Source: a virus
Length of the DNA: 21,389 nt
Virus record (IMG/VR): IMGVR_UViG_3300046467_001976
Span: 1 to 21,389 of that record
Reading direction: 5' to 3' (one strand)
The translations under genes were made by a program, and so were the position numbers. The notes below the pieces were generated by a model. That model searched no databases. It was not told the DNA's origin and saw only the letters and a program-made list of their open reading frames with translations. Below are positions 1 through 6,833 of the stretch, piece after piece. Numbering within the stretch: position 1 is the stretch's first letter; every line of letters begins with the position of its first letter.

Positions 1-430
1 CAGAAGCGTCACCGGTCACGTTCCCGGTCAGAGGACCAGCGAACCCGGTAGCCGTCAGGACCCCGGTGGCAGCGTTGTAGGTAGCCCCGGCATCCGACTT
101 CGGAGCCAGGTCACCAGTGGCCGACTCAAACAGAGCGACCGAACAGGTCGTGTCCGTGGTGTCAGCAACAGTGATAGTCGTAGGTACAGCCGCCGGGACG
201 GCGGCCCACTCAGTGTCGCCGTCGCCCTGCTTTACCAGAACGTGATTAGTTGAAGCCCCAGCAGCCGTCGTAGATCCAATACCAAGTTTCGTTTCCAGCG
301 CAATAAGCGCACCAGAAGCATTCGTATGAACCTCGTCGTGAAGAAAGCCAGCGTCATCCATCTCAGTGGACGCACTAGGAGAAGGCTGTTGCGTGGAAGT
401 GTCCAGCGCCGTCGGATAAGCGGTCGCCAT
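1..430 (-). CDS. Tail fibre / receptor-binding structural protein, N-terminal part (cut by left window edge)
   Basis: I translated this frame from the ATG at 430 and it stays open to the window edge, giving about 143 residues. The N-terminal part contains DEVHTNASGALIALETKLG, a pattern common near the start of phage tail fibres (H..N..AI.ALE.KLG), followed by a Ser/Thr/Ala-rich stretch. The rest reads TTITVADTTDTTCSVALFE and then NAATGVLTATGFAGPLTGNV, the repetitive beta-rich style of fibre shafts in marine and environmental phages, where short repeats precede a C-terminal tip or chaperone domain. The start lies one base after the TAG stop of the preceding gene, so translation is probably coupled; I see no strong Shine-Dalgarno sequence in front of it. 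The receptor-binding tip lies outside the window. Fibre or other beta-structured appendage is likely; exact position in the virion is unknown. Confidence 0.72.
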   Translation of the reverse strand, partial: MATAYPTALDTSTQQPSPSASTEMDDAGFLHDEVHTNASGALIALETKLGIGSTTAAGASTNHVLVKQGDGDTEWAAVPAAVPTTITVADTTDTTCSVALFESATGDLAPKSDAGATYNAATGVLTATGFAGPLTGNVTGDAS

Positions 431-431
431 G

Positions 432-950
432 CTACGAAACCGTGATCGTTACCGTCAAGGTCCACTCTGAGCCCGAAGCCTTAGTGCCCAGAGAGGCCAC
501 CTTACGGTTCAGAGCCGTGCCGGTGTCTTCCCCGCCAACGCCACTGGTGGCGCTGCGGATACTCCATTCCTCCCAGGCGAAGTTGCCCTCAGCGGAGCCC
601 CACACCGACTTCCAAGTCATCGTCTGACCTGACCGGCTTGGGAACGTGGACTCCATCGCCTGGTAATCCCTGGCGGAAGTACCCGCCTGGAGGCCCGTCT
701 GCCCCGCAGCAGCCGCCGTGGTGCTGGTACCCACCCCGATGTAACTACCCGTGCCATAAGCGGTAACAGAACCGATAGCACAGAGAAGATCCAACAGATT
801 CTGGATCCCCCCGTTCAGGAGAAGATTGTCCTCAGCAGAAATCGTGTCGTCCGGGGGGAGCCCTTTGGCCCGGTCAGAAGCAACATTCCACTTCTCAACG
901 GTGGCTACAACACCCCAATCTTTGGTGTCAATGACATCAGGTGCGCTCAT
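432..950 (-). CDS. Virion structural protein, 172 aa (tail or head-tail accessory family)
   Basis: The protein starts MSAPDVIDTKDWG. It contains NLLLNGGIQNLLDLL, then YIGVGTSTTAA near residue 70, a W.SVWGSAEGNFAWEEW segment near residue 115, and ends with LNRKVASLGTKASGSEWTLTVTITVS. This succession (LLN.G...L, IGVG.S, EA.F.WEEW, LN+KV..LG.K....W.L.V.I) is familiar from small structural proteins encoded next to tail fibres in many phages, but I cannot name a characterised homologue. The reading frame extends to a GTG at 968, but a GAGG sits five bases upstream of the ATG at 950, so I chose 950. It follows a 77-base structured gap after the decoration-like gene and is one base from the fibre start. 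It carries one cysteine (LLCAIGS), unlike the large proteins upstream. Function beyond 'virion protein' is inferred from position. Confidence 0.7.
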   Translation of the reverse strand: MSAPDVIDTKDWGVVATVEKWNVASDRAKGLPPDDTISAEDNLLLNGGIQNLLDLLCAIGSVTAYGTGSYIGVGTSTTAAAAGQTGLQAGTSARDYQAMESTFPSRSGQTMTWKSVWGSAEGNFAWEEWSIRSATSGVGGEDTGTALNRKVASLGTKASGSEWTLTVTITVS

Positions 951-955
951 AGTGT

Positions 956-959
956 CCTC
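956..959 (-). promoter_or_regulatory. Shine-Dalgarno GAGG deciding the start at 950
   Basis: Read on the minus strand, GAGG is followed by ACACT and then ATG. This spacing favours the ATG at 950 over the in-frame GTG at 968, in whose coding sequence the GAGG would otherwise lie. Confidence 0.6.
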
Positions 960-968
960 ACTATACAC

Positions 969-1013
969 CGGTCACGGGACGGCCACCAGACAGGTGACCG
1001 CCCCGTAAACGGG
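969..1013 (-). other. Intergenic inverted repeats between the decoration and 172-aa genes
   Basis: The 77-base gap between the two genes holds three inverted pairs. CGGTCAC (969-975) pairs with GTGACCG (994-1000). An alternative stem pairs GGCCACC (981-987) with GGTGACC (993-999) through one G-U pair. CCCG-TAAA-CGGG occupies 1002-1013. The first two are mutually exclusive, so the RNA could fold in two ways. No run of U follows on the minus-strand transcript, so a classic intrinsic terminator is not supported. RNA processing, mRNA stabilisation or partial attenuation between highly expressed capsid genes and the tail genes are possible. Confidence 0.4.
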
Positions 1014-1027
1014 TTTGCTACGCCGGG

Positions 1028-1459
1028 TTAGGCAGGCGCAGCCGATGTGGTATTGGTCTGGTGATCGTGCGGCTCACGCAAGGTGAGTGCCACGTTCGCC
1101 GTGTGGGCACCCGAAGTGGTGATGTCATACGTCGCCTTCATGTACTGCTTGTAGACATCCATTCGGATATAAAGAGTTGAACTGTCGTCATCGTGAGCGA
1201 TTGCAGGACAGGAACCGTACTCAACAGTGTTGGTACCGCTACCGTCATCTGCGCCCTCAAATCGGATCGCACCAGCGGTGAACGAGGCATTTGCCCCGAT
1301 AGCACCCAATGCGATCTCCATGACGACGGGCCCTGGCTTGTCGACCTGAACCCAACCGGTGTTGCCATCCGCCGCAATAGCAGTATCTGCGAGGAGAACG
1401 CCTCCGGTTGCGTCCTGAACAAGTGTGCCTGGACCGACTGTGGTTGACGATTGTGCCAT
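1028..1459 (-). CDS. Putative capsid decoration (head-stabilising) protein, 143 aa
   Basis: This gene lies directly downstream of the major capsid gene, the usual place for a decoration or cement protein. The sequence is beta-rich and low in charge: GWVQVDKPGPVVMEIALG near residue 35, then a turn-rich RFEGADDGSGTN around residue 70, and IRMDVYKQYMKATYDITTSG around residue 100. A VDL..G...V...G, IQ-like DDG, YV+..YD-T pattern of this kind is seen in small capsid-associated and appendage proteins built as jelly rolls or beta-sandwiches. The start is clear: AGGAGG lies seven bases upstream of the ATG and overlaps the capsid stop codon, so translation of the two genes should be coupled. There is a single cysteine (YGSCPAIAHD). 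Decoration protein is inferred from position and size; no catalytic motif is visible. Confidence 0.55.
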   Translation of the reverse strand: MAQSSTTVGPGTLVQDATGGVLLADTAIAADGNTGWVQVDKPGPVVMEIALGAIGANASFTAGAIRFEGADDGSGTNTVEYGSCPAIAHDDDSSTLYIRMDVYKQYMKATYDITTSGAHTANVALTLREPHDHQTNTTSAAPA

Positions 1460-1470
1460 GTTTCAGCCTC

Positions 1471-2409
1471 CTATGCTTCCGTGAGGCCGGTGTGCCTCAC
1501 AATGGATAGAGGGTTGTAAATGGCCAAGCCCGGGTAGACCTCTACCCGACCCAAGTGCCCAGGGGCTGACTCAGTCTCACCAAAGTCTATTACGTCGAAC
1601 GATCCGCCCAGGCCCAACAGGCCCGTCACGTTCTCGTCCTCGCCGAAGGCGATGTAATAGATGCTTGAAGTGACACTGCTTGATCCCTGCGTTTCATCGA
1701 ACGCAAGAATAGCAGCACCTGTTGCATCATCACCGATGATCCGAACGGGAATACCGTTCCACTGCATGATCTGACGACCAAACCGGTCATTCCCTACATC
1801 AAGCAGGGAGAAATAACCGGACGTGTTGCGACCAAGGGTCGTCAACTTGCGTCGGATAAAGCGGTTCATCAGGATGACATCAGCACTGGACTGACTACGC
1901 ACAAGATCGTGCGCCTCGTCCATCTTCGCCAATGTGAGGGGGCCACCATTCGTTGCCTCAGCAATCGTCTGGCCCAAACCCTCTGTGATAAGGGAGTTGA
2001 TTCCCTTGAAATCCTTGGCGGTACCAGTACCGTCGAAGAAATACTTGTCATAAGTCCTGGACATAGCCTTTGCGAACTTGGCGTACTGCCTGGCTTTCGC
2101 AGAGACTACGTTCCCACGGACTCTGACAAGGTAGTTATCGACAAATACCTCGCCACCAAGGATAGCCGTACCGAAATACCGCTCCGTGTCCGTGCCGAAT
2201 GACCTTGTGTAGGATTCGTTCACGTCACGAAATGCGGGAGTCGGCAGGCTGTTTTCGACCTGAACCTTGAGAGCGTTTCCAGAGATGGAGGTCTGAGGAA
2301 GCATTTCAAGAATCGGAGATTCCTGAATCAGGGTCTCAATGACCCCACGCTTCAACTGATCGTCACCATATTTAGCCGCTTCAAGGAGGGTCACGCTGCC
2401 TGTCGGCAT
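1471..2409 (-). CDS. Major capsid protein, HK97 fold, 312 aa
   Basis: The product should form the icosahedral shell. The N-terminus (LLEAAKYGDDQLKRGVIETL, then QESPILEMLPQTSISGNALKV) matches the phage capsid family that opens with a helix, an 'E-SP-L-LP' segment and a 'GN' strand. It is followed by AFRDVNESYTRSFGT, then a core strand segment LGGEVFVDNYLVRVRG near residue 85, and a spine-helix-like KARQYAKFAKAMSRTYDKYFFDG. The P-domain end contains FGRQIMQWNGIPVRIIGDD and the C-terminal VYPGLAIYNPLSIVRH. Length (312) is usual for the fold. A GGAAGG lies eight bases before the ATG. It sits between a scaffold-like gene and a decoration-like gene, the canonical order. No cysteine is present, and no delta-domain or obvious N-terminal cleavage site can be called by eye. 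Assignment is by pattern memory plus context and I consider it strong. Confidence 0.88.
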   Translation of the reverse strand: MPTGSVTLLEAAKYGDDQLKRGVIETLIQESPILEMLPQTSISGNALKVQVENSLPTPAFRDVNESYTRSFGTDTERYFGTAILGGEVFVDNYLVRVRGNVVSAKARQYAKFAKAMSRTYDKYFFDGTGTAKDFKGINSLITEGLGQTIAEATNGGPLTLAKMDEAHDLVRSQSSADVILMNRFIRRKLTTLGRNTSGYFSLLDVGNDRFGRQIMQWNGIPVRIIGDDATGAAILAFDETQGSSSVTSSIYYIAFGEDENVTGLLGLGGSFDVIDFGETESAPGHLGRVEVYPGLAIYNPLSIVRHTGLTEA

Positions 2410-2452
2410 ATCGTTTGCCTTCCTGTGGTTAGTGGGTGATTATTGGGACCCT

Positions 2453-2941
2453 CTAACTACGGCGCTTACTGGGCTTATTCTCCAGCGCCCACTCAATGGC
2501 CTGAACACCGGTCAGTTTCTCCGGGTTCATCACCGGAGTTGGCTGGCCGGACATTGCGCCCACCTTGCGAGCCCTGTCAAATGCCTCAGCATCGGTATGA
2601 GAACCAGAATCAGGTGCCGGGCCAAGGAAATCCTCAACCTGACGATCCAACTCATCGCCCTCAAAACCTCGCCTTGCTAGCAGGTCCCTAGCCAACTCCA
2701 TTTGCTGACCACGACGATCCTCATGGATCTCCCTGGCCCGCTCCTCAAGTTGGCCTATGTCGACGCCGTCCAGATCCGTGGGCTTCACAAGCGACAAACC
2801 GTGCTGCTGAATAACCTCTAGGGCTTTCAGGCCAGTAAGTTCGCCTCTAAGCGATTTGTTCTGTTCTAGCGTTTCCTCCAACTTTTGCCGGAGGGTGCCT
2901 CCCGACATCTCAGAAATCGCTTCGTCGGTATCGAATGGCAT
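2453..2941 (-). CDS. Scaffold-like protein, 162 aa
   Basis: The protein is highly charged and helical, with a probable coiled coil at residues 17-40 (LRQKLEETLEQNKSLRGELTGLK) and further helices with many Glu, Arg and Gln. The C-terminus is basic (ENKPSKRRS), as expected for a scaffold that binds capsid subunits through a positively charged helix-turn-helix tail. It lies immediately upstream of the major capsid gene with a 43-base gap, which is the position of scaffolding proteins in most tailed phages. Start: AGGAG six bases before the ATG at 2941. A promoter candidate and leader hairpin precede it, so scaffold and capsid may be transcribed at a higher level than the upstream giant genes. 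The segment GEELDRQVEDFLG-like near residue 95 and NPEKLTGVQAIEWALE near the end are unassigned. Scaffold is an inference from composition and order. Confidence 0.68.
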   Translation of the reverse strand: MPFDTDEAISEMSGGTLRQKLEETLEQNKSLRGELTGLKALEVIQQHGLSLVKPTDLDGVDIGQLEERAREIHEDRRGQQMELARDLLARRGFEGDELDRQVEDFLGPAPDSGSHTDAEAFDRARKVGAMSGQPTPVMNPEKLTGVQAIEWALENKPSKRRS

Positions 2942-2962
2942 ATGTTGCTCCTGGTCTTTACG

Positions 2963-2989
2963 CTTCTGAACCCCAGGGGTACCCAGAAG
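2963..2989 (-). promoter_or_regulatory. Leader hairpin upstream of the scaffold gene
   Basis: CTTCTG (2963-2968) is the exact reverse complement of CAGAAG (2984-2989), and the interior holds a second small stem built on ACCCC and GGGGT. It lies between the promoter candidate and the scaffold Shine-Dalgarno sequence. There is no U-tract on the transcript side, so a 5'-end stabilising hairpin or RNA-processing site fits better than a terminator. Confidence 0.42.
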
Positions 2990-2998
2990 GATGTGTGT

Positions 2999-3028
2999 AA
3001 TCTAAGTATACATGACACGGCGTGTCAA
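2999..3028 (-). promoter_or_regulatory. Candidate sigma-70-type promoter for scaffold-capsid genes
   Basis: On the minus strand a perfect TTGACA (3028-3023) is followed after 18 bases by TAGATT (3004-2999; four of six matches to TATAAT). A further AT-rich TATACT lies inside the spacer. This is the largest gap in the gene block and precedes the two genes expected to need the highest expression. The -35 overlaps the TGA stop of the upstream gene and a 15-bp palindrome. The -10 is imperfect, so confidence is limited. Confidence 0.4.
3013..3027. promoter_or_regulatory. 15-bp palindrome overlapping the promoter candidate (operator-like)
   Basis: TGACACG-G-CGTGTCA has two perfect seven-base arms around a single central base. 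It overlaps the -35 hexamer and the stop codon of the 622-aa gene. Dyads of this size at a promoter often bind a dimeric regulator. Its TTGACACG half is shared with the repeats at 3127-3144 and 6911-6928. Confidence 0.4.
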
Positions 3029-4893
3029 GAGCGGACGCCGGTCGCTCCTCGTCCTGGTTGTGCCAGACGGGCCCCACGGGAAGTAGTAGCAAACCCCCCA
3101 GGGGTACGGGCCCGTGCCAACTCGCCTTGACGGGCCCGTGTCAAAAGATCAGTTTCAGGGGCCTGGCTCAAGAACACTGCGTTCTCAAACTCCTCCTGGC
3201 CAAACGTGGCGGCACCCTCACCCTGGACGTTTGTCCTGCGAATCATGGATTCAATCAGCGAACCCTGGTTCACGAAAGACCCGTAGCCCTTCAGCGCCTT
3301 AGCCCGGTCAATACCCGCCTGCCTGAACTCCCCCACACGCTCCATGGACGGGGCCACCAGGCCCTGTTCCGCTGCGGCACCGCCGACCAGAGCGAACTGG
3401 AACGCTTCTATCAGTTCATCCAACTCCAAGAACGAGTCACCGTCCGGGTCCCCCAAATACAAGGCCTCCACCAGGCCCTGGGCCTGCTCTGTGGAGAGAG
3501 AGTTGATCCTAGCCAACGCACCTTCCGGTAGAGCCCCCTGCGCTTGCAGGGTGTTCAGGGTCTCAGCGGTCGCCTCCAAAGCGGCTTCCGTGGCGTTAGC
3601 CACCCAGGTGGAATAGTCAAACTCTGCATCCAACAGGTTCTGGTTGTACTGCCCAATCAGCGTCTTTGACGCTTCCGGGTCAACCACGGCCTGGTACAGG
3701 TCATCTACGGAAACATCCATGTTGGCGTAAGTCTTGAACGTCGCCCGCACATGGGCAGAGTTGTTTACCAGGTCCCTGTAAGTATCCAATCTGCTTGTGA
3801 GTTCGGTCGTTGAAATACCTCGCTCCATGAGCGTTGCGTAATCCACCGGGTTCTCCGTGGCAGCATTGAAGATTTCCTTACCACCAATAGAGCCAGCGTC
3901 AATCAGCGCATTCCGATACTCCCTGACCTGATCAACATACGACTGTTCATCCACGAACCGCATGCGGCCCTGCTCGTCGGTGATGCTGGGGAACGTGGCC
4001 CGGTACTGCGGGGTGTCACGAACCTGTGCGATCAGAACGTCATTGTCTATGCCCTCTGTGACGGCCTCCCTGATCATTGCGCCCAGGTTCAAGTCCTTAG
4101 CCCACGGGAAATGCTTTAGTGCCCATTCCTGGGCGGTACCGGTTTCAGCAAAAAAGTCAACTGCGTTTGAGTCTTCCTGCGTTATGACTTCCAACGCATC
4201 GGCCACCATCGTCTGCTCGTTCCCGCCAGACACCGGAGCCACGAAGGGCACTCCGGCCGGGTACTGGTCGGGGTCCAACCCCATGTCCCTCATAGCCTGA
4301 TTCTGGACACCCCTCGCCGAACCGACCGTCATGCCGTCGGCCCCGCCGACGACCTTTCTTTCCCAATCATCTATCTGCTGCCCATGTGGCATGAACGGGC
4401 TGCCCGCAGCATTTCGATCCGTGTAGAGGGACTGGTCGCTCCAAACATTGAAGTTGGTACTTTCCACCCCTTGCCCCGCACCCGCAGCCTGTTCACCCCA
4501 CCAGGAATGTGACGGGTCCGCCTGAGCGGCAGGAGGCACCACAGACCCGTAGTTCTGATACGGGGAAGTACCCCCCGAAAGTCCCTCCGCCGATCCGCCC
4601 GGCGTCAAATACCCCAGGTCCATGCCCCGCTGGGCAGCGCCGCCGTACATACTGACGACACCAGTCCAGTCCTCCACCCAGTTGCCGGTGGCCGGGTCCG
4701 GGAACCCCGGCACCCCGCCAGGGCCGCTACCAGAGTTCGCTCCCCGGTACTCTGCGCTGAACTCAGAAGTCGTCCCCGTGGCGTTACTGGTGTTGATCGG
4801 GTTCACATCATCGTTCGGATCAGGGTGGACCTGCCCCGCATAGATCGCAGCGAACGTCACCGTCTTCCCGTCCTCATTCACCCATGTGGCCAT
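3025..4893 (-). CDS. Helical internal-virion-like protein with EF-hand-like loop, 622 aa
   Basis: The first 230 residues are Gly/Pro/Ser/Asn-rich and look poorly ordered (for example SGSGPGGVPGFPDPATG). The remainder is alpha-helical. It includes IAQVRDTPQYRATFPSI, then DEQSYVDQVREYRNALIDAG, LMERGISTTELTSRLDTYRD and YANMDVSVDDLYQAVVDPEA, a helical arrangement I associate with large virion proteins of actinobacterial and environmental phages. Residues 482-493 (DPDGDSFLELDE) match a 12-residue EF-hand calcium loop with Asp at 1, 3 and 5 and Glu at 12; position 6 is Ser where Gly is usual. Helices flank the loop (STEQAQGLVEALYLG and LIEAFQFALVGG). The C-terminal tail is basic and repetitive and contains LTRARQ at 584-589. 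The ATG overlaps the previous stop as TAATG, with GAGGAGG eight bases upstream. The protein lacks cysteine. A DNA-ejection or core protein is plausible by position; no homologue is named. Confidence 0.72.
   Translation of the reverse strand: MATWVNEDGKTVTFAAIYAGQVHPDPNDDVNPINTSNATGTTSEFSAEYRGANSGSGPGGVPGFPDPATGNWVEDWTGVVSMYGGAAQRGMDLGYLTPGGSAEGLSGGTSPYQNYGSVVPPAAQADPSHSWWGEQAAGAGQGVESTNFNVWSDQSLYTDRNAAGSPFMPHGQQIDDWERKVVGGADGMTVGSARGVQNQAMRDMGLDPDQYPAGVPFVAPVSGGNEQTMVADALEVITQEDSNAVDFFAETGTAQEWALKHFPWAKDLNLGAMIREAVTEGIDNDVLIAQVRDTPQYRATFPSITDEQGRMRFVDEQSYVDQVREYRNALIDAGSIGGKEIFNAATENPVDYATLMERGISTTELTSRLDTYRDLVNNSAHVRATFKTYANMDVSVDDLYQAVVDPEASKTLIGQYNQNLLDAEFDYSTWVANATEAALEATAETLNTLQAQGALPEGALARINSLSTEQAQGLVEALYLGDPDGDSFLELDELIEAFQFALVGGAAAEQGLVAPSMERVGEFRQAGIDRAKALKGYGSFVNQGSLIESMIRRTNVQGEGAATFGQEEFENAVFLSQAPETDLLTRARQGELARARTPGGFATTSRGARLAQPGRGATGVRS
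3103..3120 (-). repeat. Palindromic repeat copy B' (TTGGCACGGGCCCGTACC)
   Basis: This copy has a perfect ten-base palindromic core ACGGGCCCGT. It agrees with the copy at 3127-3144 at 14 of 18 positions and lies 24 bases (eight codons) from it in the same reading frame, encoding LARARTP. Confidence 0.5.
3127..3144 (-). repeat. Palindromic repeat copy B (TTGACACGGGCCCGTCAA)
   Basis: TTGA and TCAA flank a CGGGCCCG core. The copy inside the 507-aa gene at 6911-6928 is identical at 16 of 18 positions. It encodes LTRARQ in the C-terminal tail of the 622-aa protein. The repeat may act at the DNA level or as a peptide motif. Confidence 0.5.
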
Positions 4894-6833
4894 TAGGTAA
4901 TCCTCCTCGTACCGCCACCGAACCCGAAAGTGCTTTCCATGTTCTTCATCACATCAGCAGTAAGCACCTTGGCCCGCTTAGACGACTGCCACTCTGGTTT
5001 CCCACGCAGCCTCGTCCTGTATTCGGTCGGGGACTCCCCCGAAGTCAAAGCCGTCATCAGATCCTCATTGCCTAACGGGTGAGCCGCATTTATTGGGGAT
5101 TCCATCTCGCTGTTATGAATGTTCACCCAAGGGGTGGCGTACTCCGTGGTACTCAGCAGGTCCGGTTTCCCAGGGAACTTCGATGAAGCCGTAGCCCGAA
5201 TGTCGTCCATCACCTCCACCATGGAAATCTCGTTCGACATCAGTTGCGTAGCCAAGTCCTGCACATCCCAAGAATGCAACGCTGGGTCTAGCCCCCACTT
5301 GGAGTAAGCCTCCTGCAACTGCTGGACCTTCGCATCACGCTGCGATTCATACGCTCCAGCGGCCACTGCGGTGTCGTGAACGTGGATCTTCCAGGCGTTA
5401 TTGACCCCACCTGGCATGTCCCCCGCATACTGTTTGATGGCGTCACCGACATCCCAATGGGAGGCCTCACCCCGGGCGATCCTTCCCGCCCACTCCAGCA
5501 GGGTGTACCCACCGACAACCAGGGTGGTAGCGGGGCGATCAAACGTGCTGGTGTAATGCTGGAACTGCTTGTAAAGACCGCTCTGGGAATCTTCCAAGAC
5601 CCGCTGTTCCATGGCCCGACGTTCGGCCTGGGTAGAAGCCTGCCAGTTTGCAACCAGGTTTGTTCTTGACTGCCCCCAGTCAGTTGCCTGGATCTGCAAC
5701 TTGACGTATTCCATCGCCTCCAACAACGTCGGGTTGGCGATGACCCGGGCAATGACCTGCTGGACGCCAGAGTCCTCAAGGGCGGCAGTACCGGCCAGGA
5801 ACGCTTCGGTCACCAGTTGATGGATGACCTCGTTGATCGGCAACGCATCGTCGTCTGGTGTGAGGAAGAAACCTTGGTCGTTGAACCTGACCTTGTTGAC
5901 CGGAATGATTTCTCCGGTTTGTAGCCAGTTCTCGTTACCTGAAACGGCCTGATCCCAGGTGTCCCGATCCATCGGGCTGGCGGTCGCACCGGTAGGTAGC
6001 CCGTCAATCTGCCAAACAACTGCGACATTTTCCCCGACAGCAATCGGGTCATCCGTGAAAATCGGAAGGGCGTAATAGAAAGTGTCCGGGGTGGGTTGGT
6101 AAGCGGTGAGGTGCCCAGGGGCGTCCCCGGGTTCCTTTATCTGGAAGAACATCCCTTCGGACGTTCCAAGGCTTTCGATTTGTGCAGTGACCTCGTCGGA
6201 GGCGCCTGTTTCTGAGGTCGTTTCTGAGGTCGCTATGCCCAACGCACCCAGGCGCTTGGTGACAGCGGTCAGAACACCCCCCTCGCCATGGTCGGTGAAT
6301 CTTGTCGGGTCACCAAGCCCGCTATAGCCACCGGTACTCCAGGTCTCAAACATGCTTGCGACGCCGGGGTCGGCAGCGATGCTGGCCAAGTTGGACCCGC
6401 CCTCGCTGATCAGGTGCTGCCATAGGGCGTTAACGTCCTCAGCACCCATTTTGTCCCTGAGGGTCCTTACGGTTGCGTCCACCCCCTGGTCCCAGTCCCG
6501 GTACGACATCACCCCGTGGTCGTTGATGATGGTCATGCCAGCCGCCAGGCTGGCTTCCTCTCGTTTGGTCTGAATCTCCGCCGGGGAAAGGTCTTGCCCC
6601 CTGTAATCCCTGATTTCCCCTGCCAGTTTTGTGGTGTTGAACGGGTTGAACCTGGGCCCGTCCACCCGGCCCACCGGGTTCTCCTCCATCATCCAAGTGA
6701 CCAGGATCATCATGTTGCCCTCAGTCACCGGGGCGTTCAAGCCCTCCAGGACAGCGACAGCAAACTGGGTCATCTCATCAGACGACAACCCGTTGATTTG
6801 CAACCCCGACAACGCTGACAACTCCATTGTCAT
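4893..6833 (-). CDS. Virion-associated peptidoglycan hydrolase (lysozyme-like domain) fused to helical tail, 646 aa
   Basis: Residues 20-130 resemble a lysozyme/transglycosylase-type domain found in actinobacterial and phage proteins. W47 is followed by acidic E50-E51 (candidate catalytic Glu), then FNPFNTT at 62-68, GVMSYRDW at 107-114 and GVDATVRTL at 117-125. This matches the W..E..A..NPLNTT...GV..Y.....G..AT..TL pattern. A short Thr/Ser/Glu linker around residue 205 (TSET twice) leads to about 430 residues of mostly helical sequence. That part contains a stretch starting VIANPTLLEAMEYVKLQIQA and a C-terminal TEYRTRLRGKPEWQSS-FGFGG segment of a type seen in large phage virion proteins. The enzyme probably opens a local hole in the cell wall during DNA entry, as the T7 internal protein gp16 transglycosylase domain does. 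I chose the ATG at 6833, not the upstream GTG at 6875, because it overlaps the previous stop as TAATG and has GAAAGG ten bases upstream. The protein has no cysteine. Confidence 0.7.
   Translation of the reverse strand: MTMELSALSGLQINGLSSDEMTQFAVAVLEGLNAPVTEGNMMILVTWMMEENPVGRVDGPRFNPFNTTKLAGEIRDYRGQDLSPAEIQTKREEASLAAGMTIINDHGVMSYRDWDQGVDATVRTLRDKMGAEDVNALWQHLISEGGSNLASIAADPGVASMFETWSTGGYSGLGDPTRFTDHGEGGVLTAVTKRLGALGIATSETTSETGASDEVTAQIESLGTSEGMFFQIKEPGDAPGHLTAYQPTPDTFYYALPIFTDDPIAVGENVAVVWQIDGLPTGATASPMDRDTWDQAVSGNENWLQTGEIIPVNKVRFNDQGFFLTPDDDALPINEVIHQLVTEAFLAGTAALEDSGVQQVIARVIANPTLLEAMEYVKLQIQATDWGQSRTNLVANWQASTQAERRAMEQRVLEDSQSGLYKQFQHYTSTFDRPATTLVVGGYTLLEWAGRIARGEASHWDVGDAIKQYAGDMPGGVNNAWKIHVHDTAVAAGAYESQRDAKVQQLQEAYSKWGLDPALHSWDVQDLATQLMSNEISMVEVMDDIRATASSKFPGKPDLLSTTEYATPWVNIHNSEMESPINAAHPLGNEDLMTALTSGESPTEYRTRLRGKPEWQSSKRAKVLTADVMKNMESTFGFGGGTRRIT
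6209..6232 (-). repeat. Two tandem 12-bp units encoding a TSET-TSET linker
   Basis: TTTCTGAGGTCG (plus strand) occurs twice in direct succession. It encodes the short Thr/Ser/Glu linker that separates the lysozyme-like domain from the helical part of the 646-aa protein. Confidence 0.6.

Noticed and set aside
232-465. Minus-strand open frame of 77 codons at the left edge
   Set aside because: The frame starting at 430 gives a clear tail-fibre N-terminus. The 77-codon frame is Arg/Leu-rich and overlaps it out of frame.
2963-2989. Intrinsic terminator at the hairpin before the scaffold gene
   Set aside because: No run of U follows the stem on the transcript, and the hairpin lies downstream of the promoter candidate, so a leader hairpin fits better.
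5288-5779. Minus-strand open frame of 163 codons
   Set aside because: It is a frame-shifted shadow inside the 646-aa gene, with Arg/Ser/Pro-rich sequence and no ribosome binding site.
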